A stretch of 7,624 nt of DNA from an uncultured Rhodospirillales bacterium (GCA_903844785.1 CAIMVB010000020.1:1-7624), one strand, 5' to 3'. Counted from the stretch's first letter, positions 1 to 7,000 are shown. The notes: a model not told the origin generated them from the letters alone. Numbers and translations: made by a program.

Positions 1-2
1 AT

Positions 3-29
3 CTCAGAGGGGTTTCCCATCCCCCTGAG
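3..29. other. Imperfect hairpin upstream of iscR
   Basis: An inverted repeat pairs bases 3-11 with 21-29 (CTCAG then one A/C mismatch then GGG, against CCC-C-CTGAG), with a 9-nt loop. No T-run follows on either strand, so it is not a convincing intrinsic terminator. It could be the end of an upstream transcript or part of the regulatory region. What precedes position 1 is unknown. Confidence 0.25.
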
Positions 30-111
30 GAAAAGCAATATAGTGATTGAGACTGGAAATTCCTAATGTTTTCATGCCGGGAGCCGCGATTTTTTTGCCC
101 CTCCCCTCAAG

Positions 112-129
112 TGTCAGGCCGGCCTGACA
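112..129. promoter_or_regulatory. Perfect 18-bp palindrome abutting the iscR start
   Basis: TGTCAGGCC followed by its exact reverse complement GGCCTGACA ends one base before the ATG at 131. It occupies the position where a Shine-Dalgarno sequence would be expected, and no purine-rich SD is present. Two roles are possible: a dimeric repressor operator (autoregulation by the encoded Rrf2 protein is typical of IscR) or an RNA hairpin that would cover the initiation region. A second small dyad, GGAA-A-TTCC, lies at 55-63. I found no convincing -35/-10 pair. The palindrome is seen directly; its function is inference. Confidence 0.6.
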
Positions 130-130
130 A

Positions 131-592
131 ATGAGGCTCTCAACCCGTGGACGCTATGCCGTCATGGCGCTGGTTGAAATGGCCCGCCGAGAGGCCGCCC
201 GGCCAGACCCTTTGGAGGCCAAGCCGGCCTCCATCGCTGAAATCGCCGCCGCCCAGCATCTCTCTGCCGCTTATCTTGAGCAGCTTTTTGGCCGACTACG
301 CCGCGCTGGGCTGGTGGAATCGGCGCGCGGGCCTGGGGGCGGCTATCGGCTGCTGCCGGCGCCGGAGCGTATCACCATCGCCGCCATCATAGATGCGGTG
401 GAAGAACCGATCTCGGCCACACGGTGTGAGGAAGGGAACCCCGGCTGCCTCGCGGGGCAGCGCTGCGAAACCCATGATCTTTGGGCGGAATTGGGCGGTC
501 AAATCCGGCTTTTCCTGGCAGGCGTAACCCTGGCCGATGTGCTGGCCGGGCGCGTGCTGGGCCGTGCCGCCGCACCCCTGCCAGCTGGCTGA
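131..592 (+). CDS. iscR: Rrf2 family Fe-S sensing regulator, IscR type
   Basis: A 153-aa DNA-binding regulator of the Rrf2 family. The N-terminus MRLSTRGRYAV is the canonical IscR start, which fixes ATG 131. A winged helix-turn-helix covers about residues 1-80, with the family motif AAYLEQLFGRLRRAGLVESA around 46-65 followed by RGPGGGY at 66-72. The [2Fe-2S] ligand set is present as Cys99, Cys106, Cys112 and His115. E. coli IscR uses Cys92/98/104 and His107, so the first Cys-Cys gap here is one residue longer. In the family the cluster-bound and apo forms recognise different promoters, which couples Fe-S demand to expression of the biogenesis genes. It is the first gene of the operon, 7 nt before the first desulfurase, so autoregulation is expected. 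The C-terminal tail after His115 is short compared with the E. coli protein (162 aa). Confidence 0.93.
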   Translation: MRLSTRGRYAVMALVEMARREAARPDPLEAKPASIAEIAAAQHLSAAYLEQLFGRLRRAGLVESARGPGGGYRLLPAPERITIAAIIDAVEEPISATRCEEGNPGCLAGQRCETHDLWAELGGQIRLFLAGVTLADVLAGRVLGRAAAPLPAG

Positions 593-599
593 GCGCGCC

Positions 600-1688
600 A
601 TGTCCCGCCTTTACCTGGACGCCAATGCAACCGAGCCGATGCGCCCGGAAGCCGTCTCTGCCATGGCGGAGGCTTTGGCCCTGCCAGGCAATCCTTCTTC
701 CGTCCATGCCGAAGGCCGCGCCGCGCGGCGGGTTTTGGAAGAAGCGCGAGAGGTGATTGCGACACGCTTCGGCGCGCGCGGGCGGGATCTGGTATTCACC
801 TCGGGCGGGACAGAAGCCAATGCGCTCGCCATCCGTGGCCTTGCCGCCGGGCGGCGTGTGCTGCTGGGCGCGACAGAACACCCCGCCGTGCTGGCCGCTG
901 CCGGACCGGATGCTGATGTGATCCCCGTGCTGGGCGATGGGACCCTGGATTTGGCGGCGCTGGAAGCGGCTTTGGTATCCGGTGGCCCCGCTTTGGTCGC
1001 GGTGATGGCGGCCAATAATGAAACCGGTGTGCTGCATCCCGTTGAATCGATTTCAGAAACCTGCCGGCGTCATGGCGCGCTTTTGCATGTGGATGCGGTG
1101 CAAATGCCGGGGCGCCTTCCTTTTACCCTGGGTGCGGCTGATTCCATGGCGCTTTCCGCCCATAAGATGGGCGGCCCCAAGGGCGTGGGCGCCTTATTGC
1201 TCCGCCCCGGTCTGGACCCGGCGCCACTTTTGACCGGCGGCGGGCAGGAATCCGGCCGGCGCGGCGGGACCGAGGCTTTGCCCGCCATTGCCGGCTTCGC
1301 CGCCGCCGCTGCCTGCCCCTTGCCCGAAGGCTTGGCCGCGATGCGCGATGCCATTGAAATCGGCGTGAAGGCCCTGGCGCCAGAGGTGATCATCGCAGGC
1401 AGCGGCGCGCCCCGCCTGCCCAATACCACCAGCCTGATCCTGCCCGGCGTGGCGGCGGAAACCCAGGTGATTGCGCTGGATTTGGGGGGTGTGGCGGTTT
1501 CCGCCGGCGCGGCCTGCTCATCCGGCAAGGTGCGCCAATCCCATGTGCTGGCGGCGATGGGCTATGGCGCGGAAGCGGCCTGCGCGATCCGCGTTTCGCT
1601 GCCCTGGAATGCGCCAGAAGATACGCCGGCGCGGTTTTTGGCGGCTTGGGAGGTGATGCGGGGGAGGCTTATTGCCCACAGGCGCTGA
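600..1688 (+). CDS. Cysteine desulfurase (NifS/IscS-like, short paralog)
   Basis: A 362-aa class V, PLP-dependent aminotransferase-fold enzyme of the cysteine desulfurase family. It is expected to convert L-cysteine to alanine and leave a persulfide on its catalytic Cys. Visible features are TSGGTEAN (67-74, PLP phosphate contact), His94, ANNETG (138-143), HVDAVQ with Asp165, the PLP-Schiff-base Lys189 in SAHKMGGPKG, GGGQESGRRGGTE (213-225) and the catalytic Cys306 in SAGAACSSGK. All key residues are intact. ATG 600 is chosen because the family begins MxxLYLDxNAT; an in-frame ATG at 537 would add 21 unconserved residues overlapping iscR. No clear SD is seen, so translation may be coupled to iscR 7 nt upstream. 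It is followed by a second, longer desulfurase from which it is clearly diverged. Whether it feeds a different acceptor cannot be told from sequence. Confidence 0.9.
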   Translation: MSRLYLDANATEPMRPEAVSAMAEALALPGNPSSVHAEGRAARRVLEEAREVIATRFGARGRDLVFTSGGTEANALAIRGLAAGRRVLLGATEHPAVLAAAGPDADVIPVLGDGTLDLAALEAALVSGGPALVAVMAANNETGVLHPVESISETCRRHGALLHVDAVQMPGRLPFTLGAADSMALSAHKMGGPKGVGALLLRPGLDPAPLLTGGGQESGRRGGTEALPAIAGFAAAAACPLPEGLAAMRDAIEIGVKALAPEVIIAGSGAPRLPNTTSLILPGVAAETQVIALDLGGVAVSAGAACSSGKVRQSHVLAAMGYGAEAACAIRVSLPWNAPEDTPARFLAAWEVMRGRLIAHRR

Positions 1689-1742
1689 AAACAGCCAAAG
1701 GGGTCTGGCCCCGCGCCTGCTTAAGGCCCATCTTCACCCCCC

Positions 1743-2930
1743 ATGAGCCTGCCCAACCAACCCATCTATTTGGATAACCATGCCACCACGCCGGTTGACC
1801 CGCGCGTGATCCAGGCCATGCGCCCCTTTTGGGAAGCGCAATTCGCCAATCCCGCCAGCGCCGAACACGCCATGGGCCGGGTGGTCGCCGAAGCTGTGGA
1901 AACCGCGCGCGAACACATCGCTGAATTGATCGGCGCGAGTGCCGCCGAAATCATCCTGACCTCAGGCGCGACGGAAGCGAATAACCTCGCCATCAAAGGC
2001 GCCGCGCGCTTTGCCGCAAGCCAGGGCGATCCGCGCCGGCGCATCATCACGGTCGCGACCGAACATAAATGCGTGCTGGAATCGGTGCGCGATTTGGCGC
2101 AGGAGGGGTTTGAACCCGTCATCCTGCCCGTCGGCGCCGATGGGCTTTTGGACCCTGAAGTGCTGCGTGCCGCCTGTGATGAGAACACGCTGCTGGTTTC
2201 CGTCATGGCGGTGAATAACGAAATCGGGGTGATCCAAGATCTTGCTGCACTTGGCGCCATCGCCAAGGAAGCGGGGGCCGCCTTTCATACGGATGCCGCC
2301 CAGGCGGCGGGGCGCATTCCCTTGGATGTCGGGGAAATCCAGGCCGATCTGATGTCGCTGTCGGGCCATAAGGTTTATGGCCCGCGCGGCATTGGCGCGC
2401 TTTATGTCCGCCGCCGGCCGCGCATGCGCCTGGCCCCCCTGTTTTCCGGGGGCGGGCAGGAAAGGGGCCTGCGTTCCGGCACGCTGCCCGCGCCTTTGGT
2501 GGTGGGGTTTGGGGAGGCCTGCCGGATTGCCGCCATCGAGGGCTTGCTCGATTCCGGGCGCATCGCCGGCCAGCGAGAGATTTTCCTGAACAAGCTCCGC
2601 GCCGAAATCCCGGGACTGCGCGTGAATGCCGAAGCCGCCCCCAGGGTTTCCGGCAATCTCAACCTCACCTTCCCGGGCGGCGTTACCGCCCAGGCCCTTA
2701 TGGCCGGCGCGCCGCATGTCTGTGTTTCCACCGGGTCTGCCTGTTCCTCGGCGGAAATCGAACCATCCTATGTGCTGCAAGCCATCGGGCTTGAACCGGC
2801 GGCGGCGCGGGCCACCTTGCGGATTGGGATGGGACGCTTTACCTCGCCCGCCGAAGCGGAACTTGCCGCGGCAAGCCTTGCCGCCGCTTGGCACCGCGTA
2901 GCCTCCGCAACAGACAAGGCCAGTCATTAG
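1743..2930 (+). CDS. iscS: Cysteine desulfurase, IscS-like
   Basis: A 395-aa PLP-dependent cysteine desulfurase closer to IscS than the preceding paralog. Motifs are [14 protein letters not shown] at the N-terminus, [10 protein letters not shown] (72-81), ATEHK with His108, AVNNEIG (156-162), HTDAAQ (182-187, Asp184), [10 protein letters not shown] with PLP-Lys210, [13 protein letters not shown] (235-247) and the Cys loop STGSACSS with catalytic Cys334. These align with E. coli IscS His104, Asp180, Lys206 and Cys328. The C-terminus ends in [13 protein letters not shown] and lacks the E. coli tail ending in EWAHH, a region involved in IscU contact. No iscU lies nearby, although Fdx and MnmA do, so this enzyme may mainly serve tRNA thiolation or an unlinked scaffold. 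A 54-nt gap (1689-1742) precedes it, with a small GGGG/CCCC hairpin and no good SD. The gene is 2 nt from the ferredoxin gene. Confidence 0.92.
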   Translation: MSLPNQPIYLDNHATTPVDPRVIQAMRPFWEAQFANPASAEHAMGRVVAEAVETAREHIAELIGASAAEIILTSGATEANNLAIKGAARFAASQGDPRRRIITVATEHKCVLESVRDLAQEGFEPVILPVGADGLLDPEVLRAACDENTLLVSVMAVNNEIGVIQDLAALGAIAKEAGAAFHTDAAQAAGRIPLDVGEIQADLMSLSGHKVYGPRGIGALYVRRRPRMRLAPLFSGGGQERGLRSGTLPAPLVVGFGEACRIAAIEGLLDSGRIAGQREIFLNKLRAEIPGLRVNAEAAPRVSGNLNLTFPGGVTAQALMAGAPHVCVSTGSACSSAEIEPSYVLQAIGLEPAAARATLRIGMGRFTSPAEAELAAASLAAAWHRVASATDKASH

Positions 2931-2932
2931 CC

Positions 2933-3262
2933 ATGCCGAAAATGGTATTCGTTGAACGTGACGGAACGCGCAAAGAAGTGGAAGCGCCGCTTGGCCTTTC
3001 CGTCTTGGAAATCGCGCATCGCAATAGCGTTGATATTGAAGGCGCCTGCGAAGGCTCGCTCGCCTGCTCCACCTGCCATGTGATTGTGGATGGTGAATGG
3101 TTCGGCAAGCTGACCAAGCCGACAGAAGATGAGGAAGATATGCTCGACCTCGCCTTCGATCTGCAAGAAACCAGCCGCCTGGGTTGCCAATTGATCATGA
3201 CGGATGCGCTGGATGGGCTGGTGGTGAAGCTGCCCGCCGGGTCGCGCAACGCGGGCGGCTGA
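2933..3262 (+). CDS. fdx: [2Fe-2S] ferredoxin, adrenodoxin/Isc type
   Basis: A 109-aa soluble electron carrier. The four cluster ligands are Cys39, Cys45, Cys48 and Cys85, in the C-x5-C-x2-C-x36-C pattern of Isc-type Fdx (E. coli Cys42/48/51/87). The acidic stretch [13 protein letters not shown] (64-76), typical of the partner-docking helix, is also present. In Isc systems this ferredoxin supplies electrons for cluster assembly and for reduction of persulfide on the desulfurase, which fits its place directly after iscS. ATG 2933 is preferred because [17 protein letters not shown] matches the family's first beta-strand. The longer in-frame start at 2888 would overlap iscS by 43 nt with low-complexity residues. 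It lies 2 nt after the iscS stop, so translational coupling is likely. Confidence 0.92.
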   Translation: MPKMVFVERDGTRKEVEAPLGLSVLEIAHRNSVDIEGACEGSLACSTCHVIVDGEWFGKLTKPTEDEEDMLDLAFDLQETSRLGCQLIMTDALDGLVVKLPAGSRNAGG

Positions 3263-3265
3263 GGC

Positions 3266-3967
3266 ATGGCCGCGCCATGGGATGAATTCGGCGCGGAAGG
3301 CGGCTTGTTTCGCAAGCTGTCGGCTGCGTCTGCGACCGAATGGCGCGATTATACTTGGCATCCCTTCGTGCAATCGCTTTCGGCTGGCACACTGCCGCTC
3401 AAGGCGTTTCAGCATTACCTGATCCAGGATTATCTGTTCCTGATCCATTTCGCCCGCGCCAAGGCTTTGGCCGTGCTGAAGGGCGAAAGCCTGGCCGCGA
3501 TGCGCGACAAGGCCGCCGCTGTGTTGGCCATTTTGGATGAAACCAAGCTCCATCTGAAATACTGCGCCGAATGGGGGCTTTCAGAATCGGACGTGGTGAG
3601 TGTGCCGGAAACGGCCGAGACGGTTTCCTACACGCGCTGGGTGCTGGATCGCGGCTATGCCGGCGATATTCTGGATTTGGAAGTGGCGTTGGTGCCCTGC
3701 ACGGTGGGCTATGCGCAGGTGGCGCTCCGCATCCTGGCGGACCCAGCGCGCCAGCGCGATGGCAACCCGTATCAGTCCTGGATTGATACCTATGGCGCCG
3801 CTTCCTATCAGGAAATGGCGCATGCTGCGGCGCGGCGGATTGATGCGCTGGGTGTTTCCCATGGTGGCGAAGCGCGCTTTGCCCGCTTGGCGGCGGATTT
3901 CGCCGAAGCAGCACGGTTGGAGCAGCGCTTCTGGCAGCAGGGGCTTGATGCGGTGGGGCGGAGCTGA
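3266..3967 (+). CDS. tenA: TenA family protein (thiaminase II / aminopyrimidine aminohydrolase)
   Basis: A 233-aa all-helical TenA/THI-4 family protein. The family hydrolyses thiamine or, more relevantly, salvages degraded thiamine by deaminating aminomethylpyrimidine to HMP. By eye-alignment to B. subtilis TenA, the active-site residues are kept: Asp55 in LIQDYLFLIHFA (Asp44), Tyr122 in SYT (Tyr112), nucleophile Cys145 in ALVPC (Cys135), Tyr176 in DTYG (Tyr163) and Glu219 in LEQRFW (Glu205). HPFVQSLSAGTLP (32-44) is the conserved N-terminal segment. Its start is 3 nt after the fdx stop and its stop is 2 nt before mnmA, so it is an integral operon member. Its biochemical link to the neighbours is indirect: thiamine thiazole synthesis also draws sulfur from a cysteine desulfurase. 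Activity is inferred from residues only. Confidence 0.88.
   Translation: MAAPWDEFGAEGGLFRKLSAASATEWRDYTWHPFVQSLSAGTLPLKAFQHYLIQDYLFLIHFARAKALAVLKGESLAAMRDKAAAVLAILDETKLHLKYCAEWGLSESDVVSVPETAETVSYTRWVLDRGYAGDILDLEVALVPCTVGYAQVALRILADPARQRDGNPYQSWIDTYGAASYQEMAHAAARRIDALGVSHGGEARFARLAADFAEAARLEQRFWQQGLDAVGRS
3960..3963 (+). promoter_or_regulatory. Ribosome binding site of mnmA
   Basis: GGAG lies 6 nt before ATG 3970, inside the last codons of tenA. It supports this start, which also gives the canonical MnmA N-terminus. Confidence 0.5.
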
Positions 3968-3969
3968 AG

Positions 3970-5073
3970 ATGCGCGTGCTGGTGGCCATGTCTGGCGGGG
4001 TGGATAGCAGCGTGGTGGCTGCGCTGCTCCAGGAAGCCGGGCATGAGGTGATTGGCGCCACCTTGCAGCTTTATGATCATGGTGCCGCCTTGCAGAAAAA
4101 AGGCGCCTGTTGCGCCGGGCAGGATATTCTGGATGCGCGGCGCGTGGCCGATAAGCTTGGCATCGCCCATTACGTGCTGGACCGCGAAGAGATTTTCCGC
4201 CGCGATGTGATGCGTGATTTCGCCGATAGCTATGCGCGCGGTGAAACCCCCGTGCCCTGCATTCGCTGCAACCAGACGGTAAAATTCCGTGACATGGTGG
4301 CGATGGCCGAGGATTTGGGCTGTGAGGCTTTGGCCACCGGCCATTATGCCCGCCGGATCGAAGGCCCGCATGGCGCGGAATTGCACCGCGCGGTCGATCC
4401 TGAACGGGACCAAAGCTACTTCCTGGCTGCCACCACAAGCGCGCAGCTTGCGATGGCGCGTTTTCCTTTGGGTGACATGCCAGACAAAGCGACCGTGCGC
4501 GCCGCCGCCGCGCGGCTCGGCTTGGCGGTGGCGGAAAAGCCCGATAGCCAGGATATCTGCTTCGTCCCCGCCGGGCGCTATGACGCGCTAGTGGGCAAGC
4601 TGCGCCCGGATGCCGCTGAGCCTGGCGAATTCATCCATGCCGATGGCCGCGTTTTGGGCCAGCATGGCGGGGTTTCCGGCTTCACCGTGGGTCAGGGGCG
4701 CGGCCTTGGCCAGGCTTCCTGGGATGGCGAGGAAAAGCTTTACGTCGCGGCGGTGGATGCACCCAAGCGCCGCATTGTGCTGGCCCCGCGCACCGGGCTT
4801 GAGCGGCGGGACGCCGAGGTGGGTGAGGTGAACTGGCTGATCCCCCCGCCCGCCGCGCCGCTCCGCTGCGCTGTGAAGCTCCGCGCCCGCGAAGTGCCCC
4901 GCGCGGCGGAGGTGACCTGGGATGCGGGGGCAGGGCTATTGCGCGTGGTTTTGGACGAACCAGGCGTCATCGCGCCCGGCCAGGCCTGCGTGATGTATGA
5001 CGGCGACCGGGTTTTGGGCGGCGGCTTCCTACGCACGCGGCTTCCGGTTGACACTGACCGGGCAGCGGCCTAA
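3970..5073 (+). CDS. mnmA: tRNA-specific 2-thiouridylase MnmA
   Basis: A 367-aa cytoplasmic enzyme that activates U34 of the tRNAs for Lys, Glu and Gln with ATP and inserts sulfur to give s2U34. The ATP-pyrophosphatase P-loop SGGVDSS is at residues 8-14. The catalytic cysteine pair is Cys100 (PCIRCNQTVKF) and Cys197 (DSQDICFVP), equivalent to E. coli Cys102 and Cys199. Other conserved segments are ATGHYAR (122-128), DQSYFL (147-152) and the C-terminal beta-barrel segment GFTVGQGRGLG (237-247). Length is normal for the family. In E. coli sulfur reaches MnmA from IscS through the Tus relay. Here the gene shares an operon with two desulfurases and a ferredoxin, suggesting a short delivery route. 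No tus genes are in the window. The stop codon overlaps the candidate promoter of the following tRNA gene. Confidence 0.96.
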   Translation: MRVLVAMSGGVDSSVVAALLQEAGHEVIGATLQLYDHGAALQKKGACCAGQDILDARRVADKLGIAHYVLDREEIFRRDVMRDFADSYARGETPVPCIRCNQTVKFRDMVAMAEDLGCEALATGHYARRIEGPHGAELHRAVDPERDQSYFLAATTSAQLAMARFPLGDMPDKATVRAAAARLGLAVAEKPDSQDICFVPAGRYDALVGKLRPDAAEPGEFIHADGRVLGQHGGVSGFTVGQGRGLGQASWDGEEKLYVAAVDAPKRRIVLAPRTGLERRDAEVGEVNWLIPPPAAPLRCAVKLRAREVPRAAEVTWDAGAGLLRVVLDEPGVIAPGQACVMYDGDRVLGGGFLRTRLPVDTDRAAA

Positions 5074-5076
5074 CTC
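5048..5076 (+). promoter_or_regulatory. Candidate promoter of the tRNA-Met gene
   Basis: A full-consensus TTGACA (5048-5053) lies within the last codons of mnmA. A 17-nt spacer leads to TAACTC (5071-5076), a weak -10 that overlaps the mnmA TAA. The predicted start would fall near 5083, about 7 nt before the tRNA, which is typical spacing for tRNA promoters. The -10 is poor, so read-through from the operon remains an alternative. Confidence 0.45.
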
Positions 5077-5089
5077 CCCGTTCCGAATT

Positions 5090-5166
5090 GGCGGCGTAGC
5101 TCAGCTGGTTAGAGCACGGCACTCATAATGCCGGGGTCAGCGGTTCAAGTCCGCTCGCCGCTACCA
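5090..5166 (+). tRNA. tRNA-Met (CAT), elongator
   Basis: A complete 77-nt cloverleaf with encoded CCA (5164-5166). The acceptor stem pairs 5090-5096 with 5156-5162, starting with a G1-U72 wobble that I recall as common in alphaproteobacterial elongator tRNA-Met. The D stem is GCTC/GAGC (5099-5102/5112-5115). The anticodon stem CGGCA/TGCCG (5117-5121/5129-5133) carries loop CTCATAA with anticodon CAT at 5124-5126. The T stem AGCGG/CCGCT flanks TTCAAGT. It lacks the three G-C pairs at the base of the anticodon stem that mark the initiator, and the variable loop GGGTC resembles elongator Met. A lysidine-modified tRNA-Ile2 (also CAT) is less likely. Its 3' half is a plausible integration site for the recombinase encoded at 5611-6795. 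Confidence 0.95.
5144..5166 (+). other. Putative attachment site at the tRNA-Met 3' end
   Basis: Tyrosine recombinases of the P4-like class commonly use the T-loop to CCA end of a tRNA as attB and restore the tRNA on integration. The nearest recombinase gene begins about 440 bp downstream. No second copy of this tRNA end is present in 5167-7624, so the partner att site, if it exists, lies beyond the window. This is an inference from position only. Confidence 0.3.
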
Positions 5167-5610
5167 AGCATCCTTTTAACATAATTAGTTGCTGCGTTGC
5201 CCGTGTCAGCGCAGAGCGAAGGTTCTGGCCGCTGGGTAACCAAATAGGGGACCAGATGCCCTCGGCGCTTCCGACCCTAGCCGACCTTCCAGACCACGAG
5301 TTCCGCTCGCGTGAAAGGCCGGGTTTTTGGTCAGAATGGCCCTGGCAAAGTCTGGGCAGGTTTTTGGGTTCGGGTAGCATGAAACCCTTCACGATTTCAG
5401 GTCTCCCCCTTCCTTGTGCAACTGCGCAACTATGCAACCCTTGGCTGGGCCTTTCAGGGGAGCAGTTGCCCGGTTGCGGAAGAGTGTCTGGCTGGCAGGC
5501 CAACCCATCAGGTCATCAGCAACATCACCGGAAGCCTTAGCGCAAGGCCCTAGCATCACTTGCTCGAAAAGCTGGCCACAGAGATCGAGCGCATCAGGGC
5601 AGCCGAAGCT
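5167..5610. other. Non-coding stretch between tRNA-Met and integrase
   Basis: I see no credible gene. The open frames on both strands look like low-complexity shadows, and the minus-strand one ends in ASGLEPLTPAL, a typical spurious translation of an antisense tRNA. The stretch contains a duplicated GGTTTTTGG (5322-5330 and 5359-5367), a long repeat-based hairpin (5413-5482) and a small GCCTT/AAGGC hairpin (5534-5538/5544-5548) without a T-run. No clear terminator follows the tRNA. The position is consistent with the inner side of an attL. Confidence 0.5.
5413..5482. repeat. Period-8 GCAAC repeats forming a long hairpin
   Basis: GCAAC occurs at 5418, 5426 and 5434, exactly 8 bp apart. Its complement GTTGC occurs at 5465 and 5473, also 8 bp apart. 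Arms 5413-5431 and 5464-5482 can pair over 19 positions (15 Watson-Crick, 2 G-T, 2 mismatches) around a 32-nt loop. No T-run follows, so a simple terminator is unlikely. Iterated sites for a DNA-binding protein or a structured RNA are possible. Confidence 0.5.
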
Positions 5611-6795
5611 TTATTTGGATATGTTTGGCTTACCTGGCAGAAAAATATCTCCGACCATTTTTGTTGCCACATCAGCGGCCTCGAGAAGTGACCCCTGACT
5701 GAGGTGCGCATAGCGTTGTGTGGTATGAGAGCGCGCGTGACCTAGAATGCGTTGCACTTCGTATAGAGACCTTCCGCCATTGATTAAAAAACTGGCAAAG
5801 GAATGGCGAAGGTCGTGAATTCTTAAATCATTTAAGCCTGCTTTTTTCCGCGCATTATCCCAGCCGCGATGCAGGCTGGTGAAGGCCTTGCCTGTAGAGG
5901 GATTCGCAAACAAAAGGGCCTGGTCGTCACGATGCGGAATGGTCTTCAAAAGAGCCATCATGCCATCCGAGAGCGGCACGTGGCGCGCCTTGCCGGATTT
6001 GCTTAAAGGGATACGCCAAACTCTGCGTTCAAGATCGAAATCTACCCATCGCGCACCCAACACCTCCTGTTTACGGGTCCCTGTCAATAACAGCATCGCC
6101 ACGATGTGCTTGAGAAGTTTATTATCGCTCTGCTGCAACACAGTATTAAGTTTGACTGCTTCTGCATGAGAAAGGAAACGTTCGCGCTTATTATTTTCTT
6201 GAAACAAACTGATACCCTTGCATGGGTTTTCCTTAACGCCTGGGACTTCCCATTTCAAAGCCATGCTAAAGACATGCTGCAGCAGGATCACTAATCGATT
6301 GGCCGAACTTGGCGCAGCACCAAGGGCGCGGCGTTCAAGCAGCATTTCCTGAATTTGCGAGCGTTTGATTTCATCCATGTAAACTGCGCCAAAACGTGGC
6401 TGCAGGTGGTTTTTGAGAAGGCTTAACTCGGTGCGTAAGGACCGTTTGTAGGAAGCGACGTAGGGCACATATTGCTTCTGTAAAAATTCATTTAGGGTCA
6501 TCACCTTTCGGGATATTATCTTCGCCTCGGACGGGTCCTCACCTGCTGCGCGCTTTGCGCGCGCTCTATCAGCCAGCCTACGGGCCATTTGCAAACTGAT
6601 ATCACGGGTATCCCCAAGCCGCATTTGCCGGGTTGTACCCCTGTCAGACTGGTACCGCAGATAGAAGGTTTTGCCGGCAGGCCGCACCTCTAACATCAGC
6701 CCCTTGGTGTGGGTATCGAATAGGTCTAATTTCCTTTGTGCGGCAGGACATTCCGCCTGCCTGACGCTTGCTGCTGTAAGCAGAACTTTGGGCAT
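5611..6795 (-). CDS. Tyrosine recombinase/integrase, Arm-DNA-binding (P4-like) type
   Basis: A 394-aa site-specific recombinase. An N-terminal Arm-DNA-binding domain covers about residues 1-95 (KGLMLEVRPAGKTFYLRYQS, then MRLGDTRDISLQMARRLADRARAKRAAGEDP). A SAM-like core-binding domain follows (about 98-195), then the catalytic domain (about 205-375). All catalytic residues are present: Arg241 (TGTRKQEVL), Lys269 (SKSGKARHVPL), His327 and Arg330 (IHDLRHSFAS), His353 (LGHARS) and nucleophile Tyr362 (TTQRYAHLS). The length is normal for the family and there is no frameshift, so the gene appears functional. ATG 6795 is supported by AAGGA 8 nt upstream. The gene points towards the tRNA-Met, and its base composition is more AT-rich than the operon, consistent with horizontal acquisition. 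Expected role: integration and excision of the element at its att site. Confidence 0.95.
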   Translation of the reverse strand: MPKVLLTAASVRQAECPAAQRKLDLFDTHTKGLMLEVRPAGKTFYLRYQSDRGTTRQMRLGDTRDISLQMARRLADRARAKRAAGEDPSEAKIISRKVMTLNEFLQKQYVPYVASYKRSLRTELSLLKNHLQPRFGAVYMDEIKRSQIQEMLLERRALGAAPSSANRLVILLQHVFSMALKWEVPGVKENPCKGISLFQENNKRERFLSHAEAVKLNTVLQQSDNKLLKHIVAMLLLTGTRKQEVLGARWVDFDLERRVWRIPLSKSGKARHVPLSDGMMALLKTIPHRDDQALLFANPSTGKAFTSLHRGWDNARKKAGLNDLRIHDLRHSFASFLINGGRSLYEVQRILGHARSHTTQRYAHLSQGSLLEAADVATKMVGDIFLPGKPNISK

Positions 6796-6803
6796 CTAGG
6801 GGG

Positions 6804-6808
6804 TCCTT
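6804..6808 (-). promoter_or_regulatory. Ribosome binding site of the integrase
   Basis: On the minus strand AAGGA lies 8 nt before the ATG whose first base is 6795. It supports this start over internal Met codons. Confidence 0.6.
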
Positions 6809-6890
6809 AGATCATTTTTTTCGATCAAGACCGAAATCCCTAGCACCATGGCGTAGGACATGTACGCAGCATAACGAAATTGTTATTTTT

Positions 6891-6919
6891 ATAATATCAT
6901 ATATTTTCTGAAAACACAA
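6891..6919 (-). promoter_or_regulatory. Candidate integrase promoter
   Basis: Read on the minus strand, TTGTGT (6919-6914) is followed by a 17-nt spacer and TATTAT (6896-6891), which matches 5 of 6 bases of the sigma70 -10. The -35 matches only the first three bases. The leader to the integrase ATG would be roughly 90 nt. The surroundings are so AT-rich that chance matches are easy. Confidence 0.3.
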
Positions 6920-7000
6920 AGTAACACAAAAAATATATATAAAAAGTATATGCGAGAGAGCCCCGCACGAGTTGTTGCAGCGCAAAAAATTATGCCGCCC

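Noticed and set aside
537..599. Longer N-terminus for the first desulfurase
   Set aside because: It would overlap iscR by 56 nt and add residues foreign to the family; MSRLYLDANAT at 600 is the conserved start.
5123..5503. 126-codon minus-strand frame overlapping the tRNA
   Set aside because: It runs antisense through tRNA-Met and ends in ASGLEPLTPAL, a familiar artefact of translated antisense tRNA. The rest has no domain-like pattern.
5562..5690. Plus-strand stretch reading LLEKLATEIERIRAAEALFG from a TTG codon
   Set aside because: It looks protein-like, but a stop codon lies just upstream, there is no SD, and the second half is antisense to the integrase 3' end. A decayed gene remnant is possible but unsupported.
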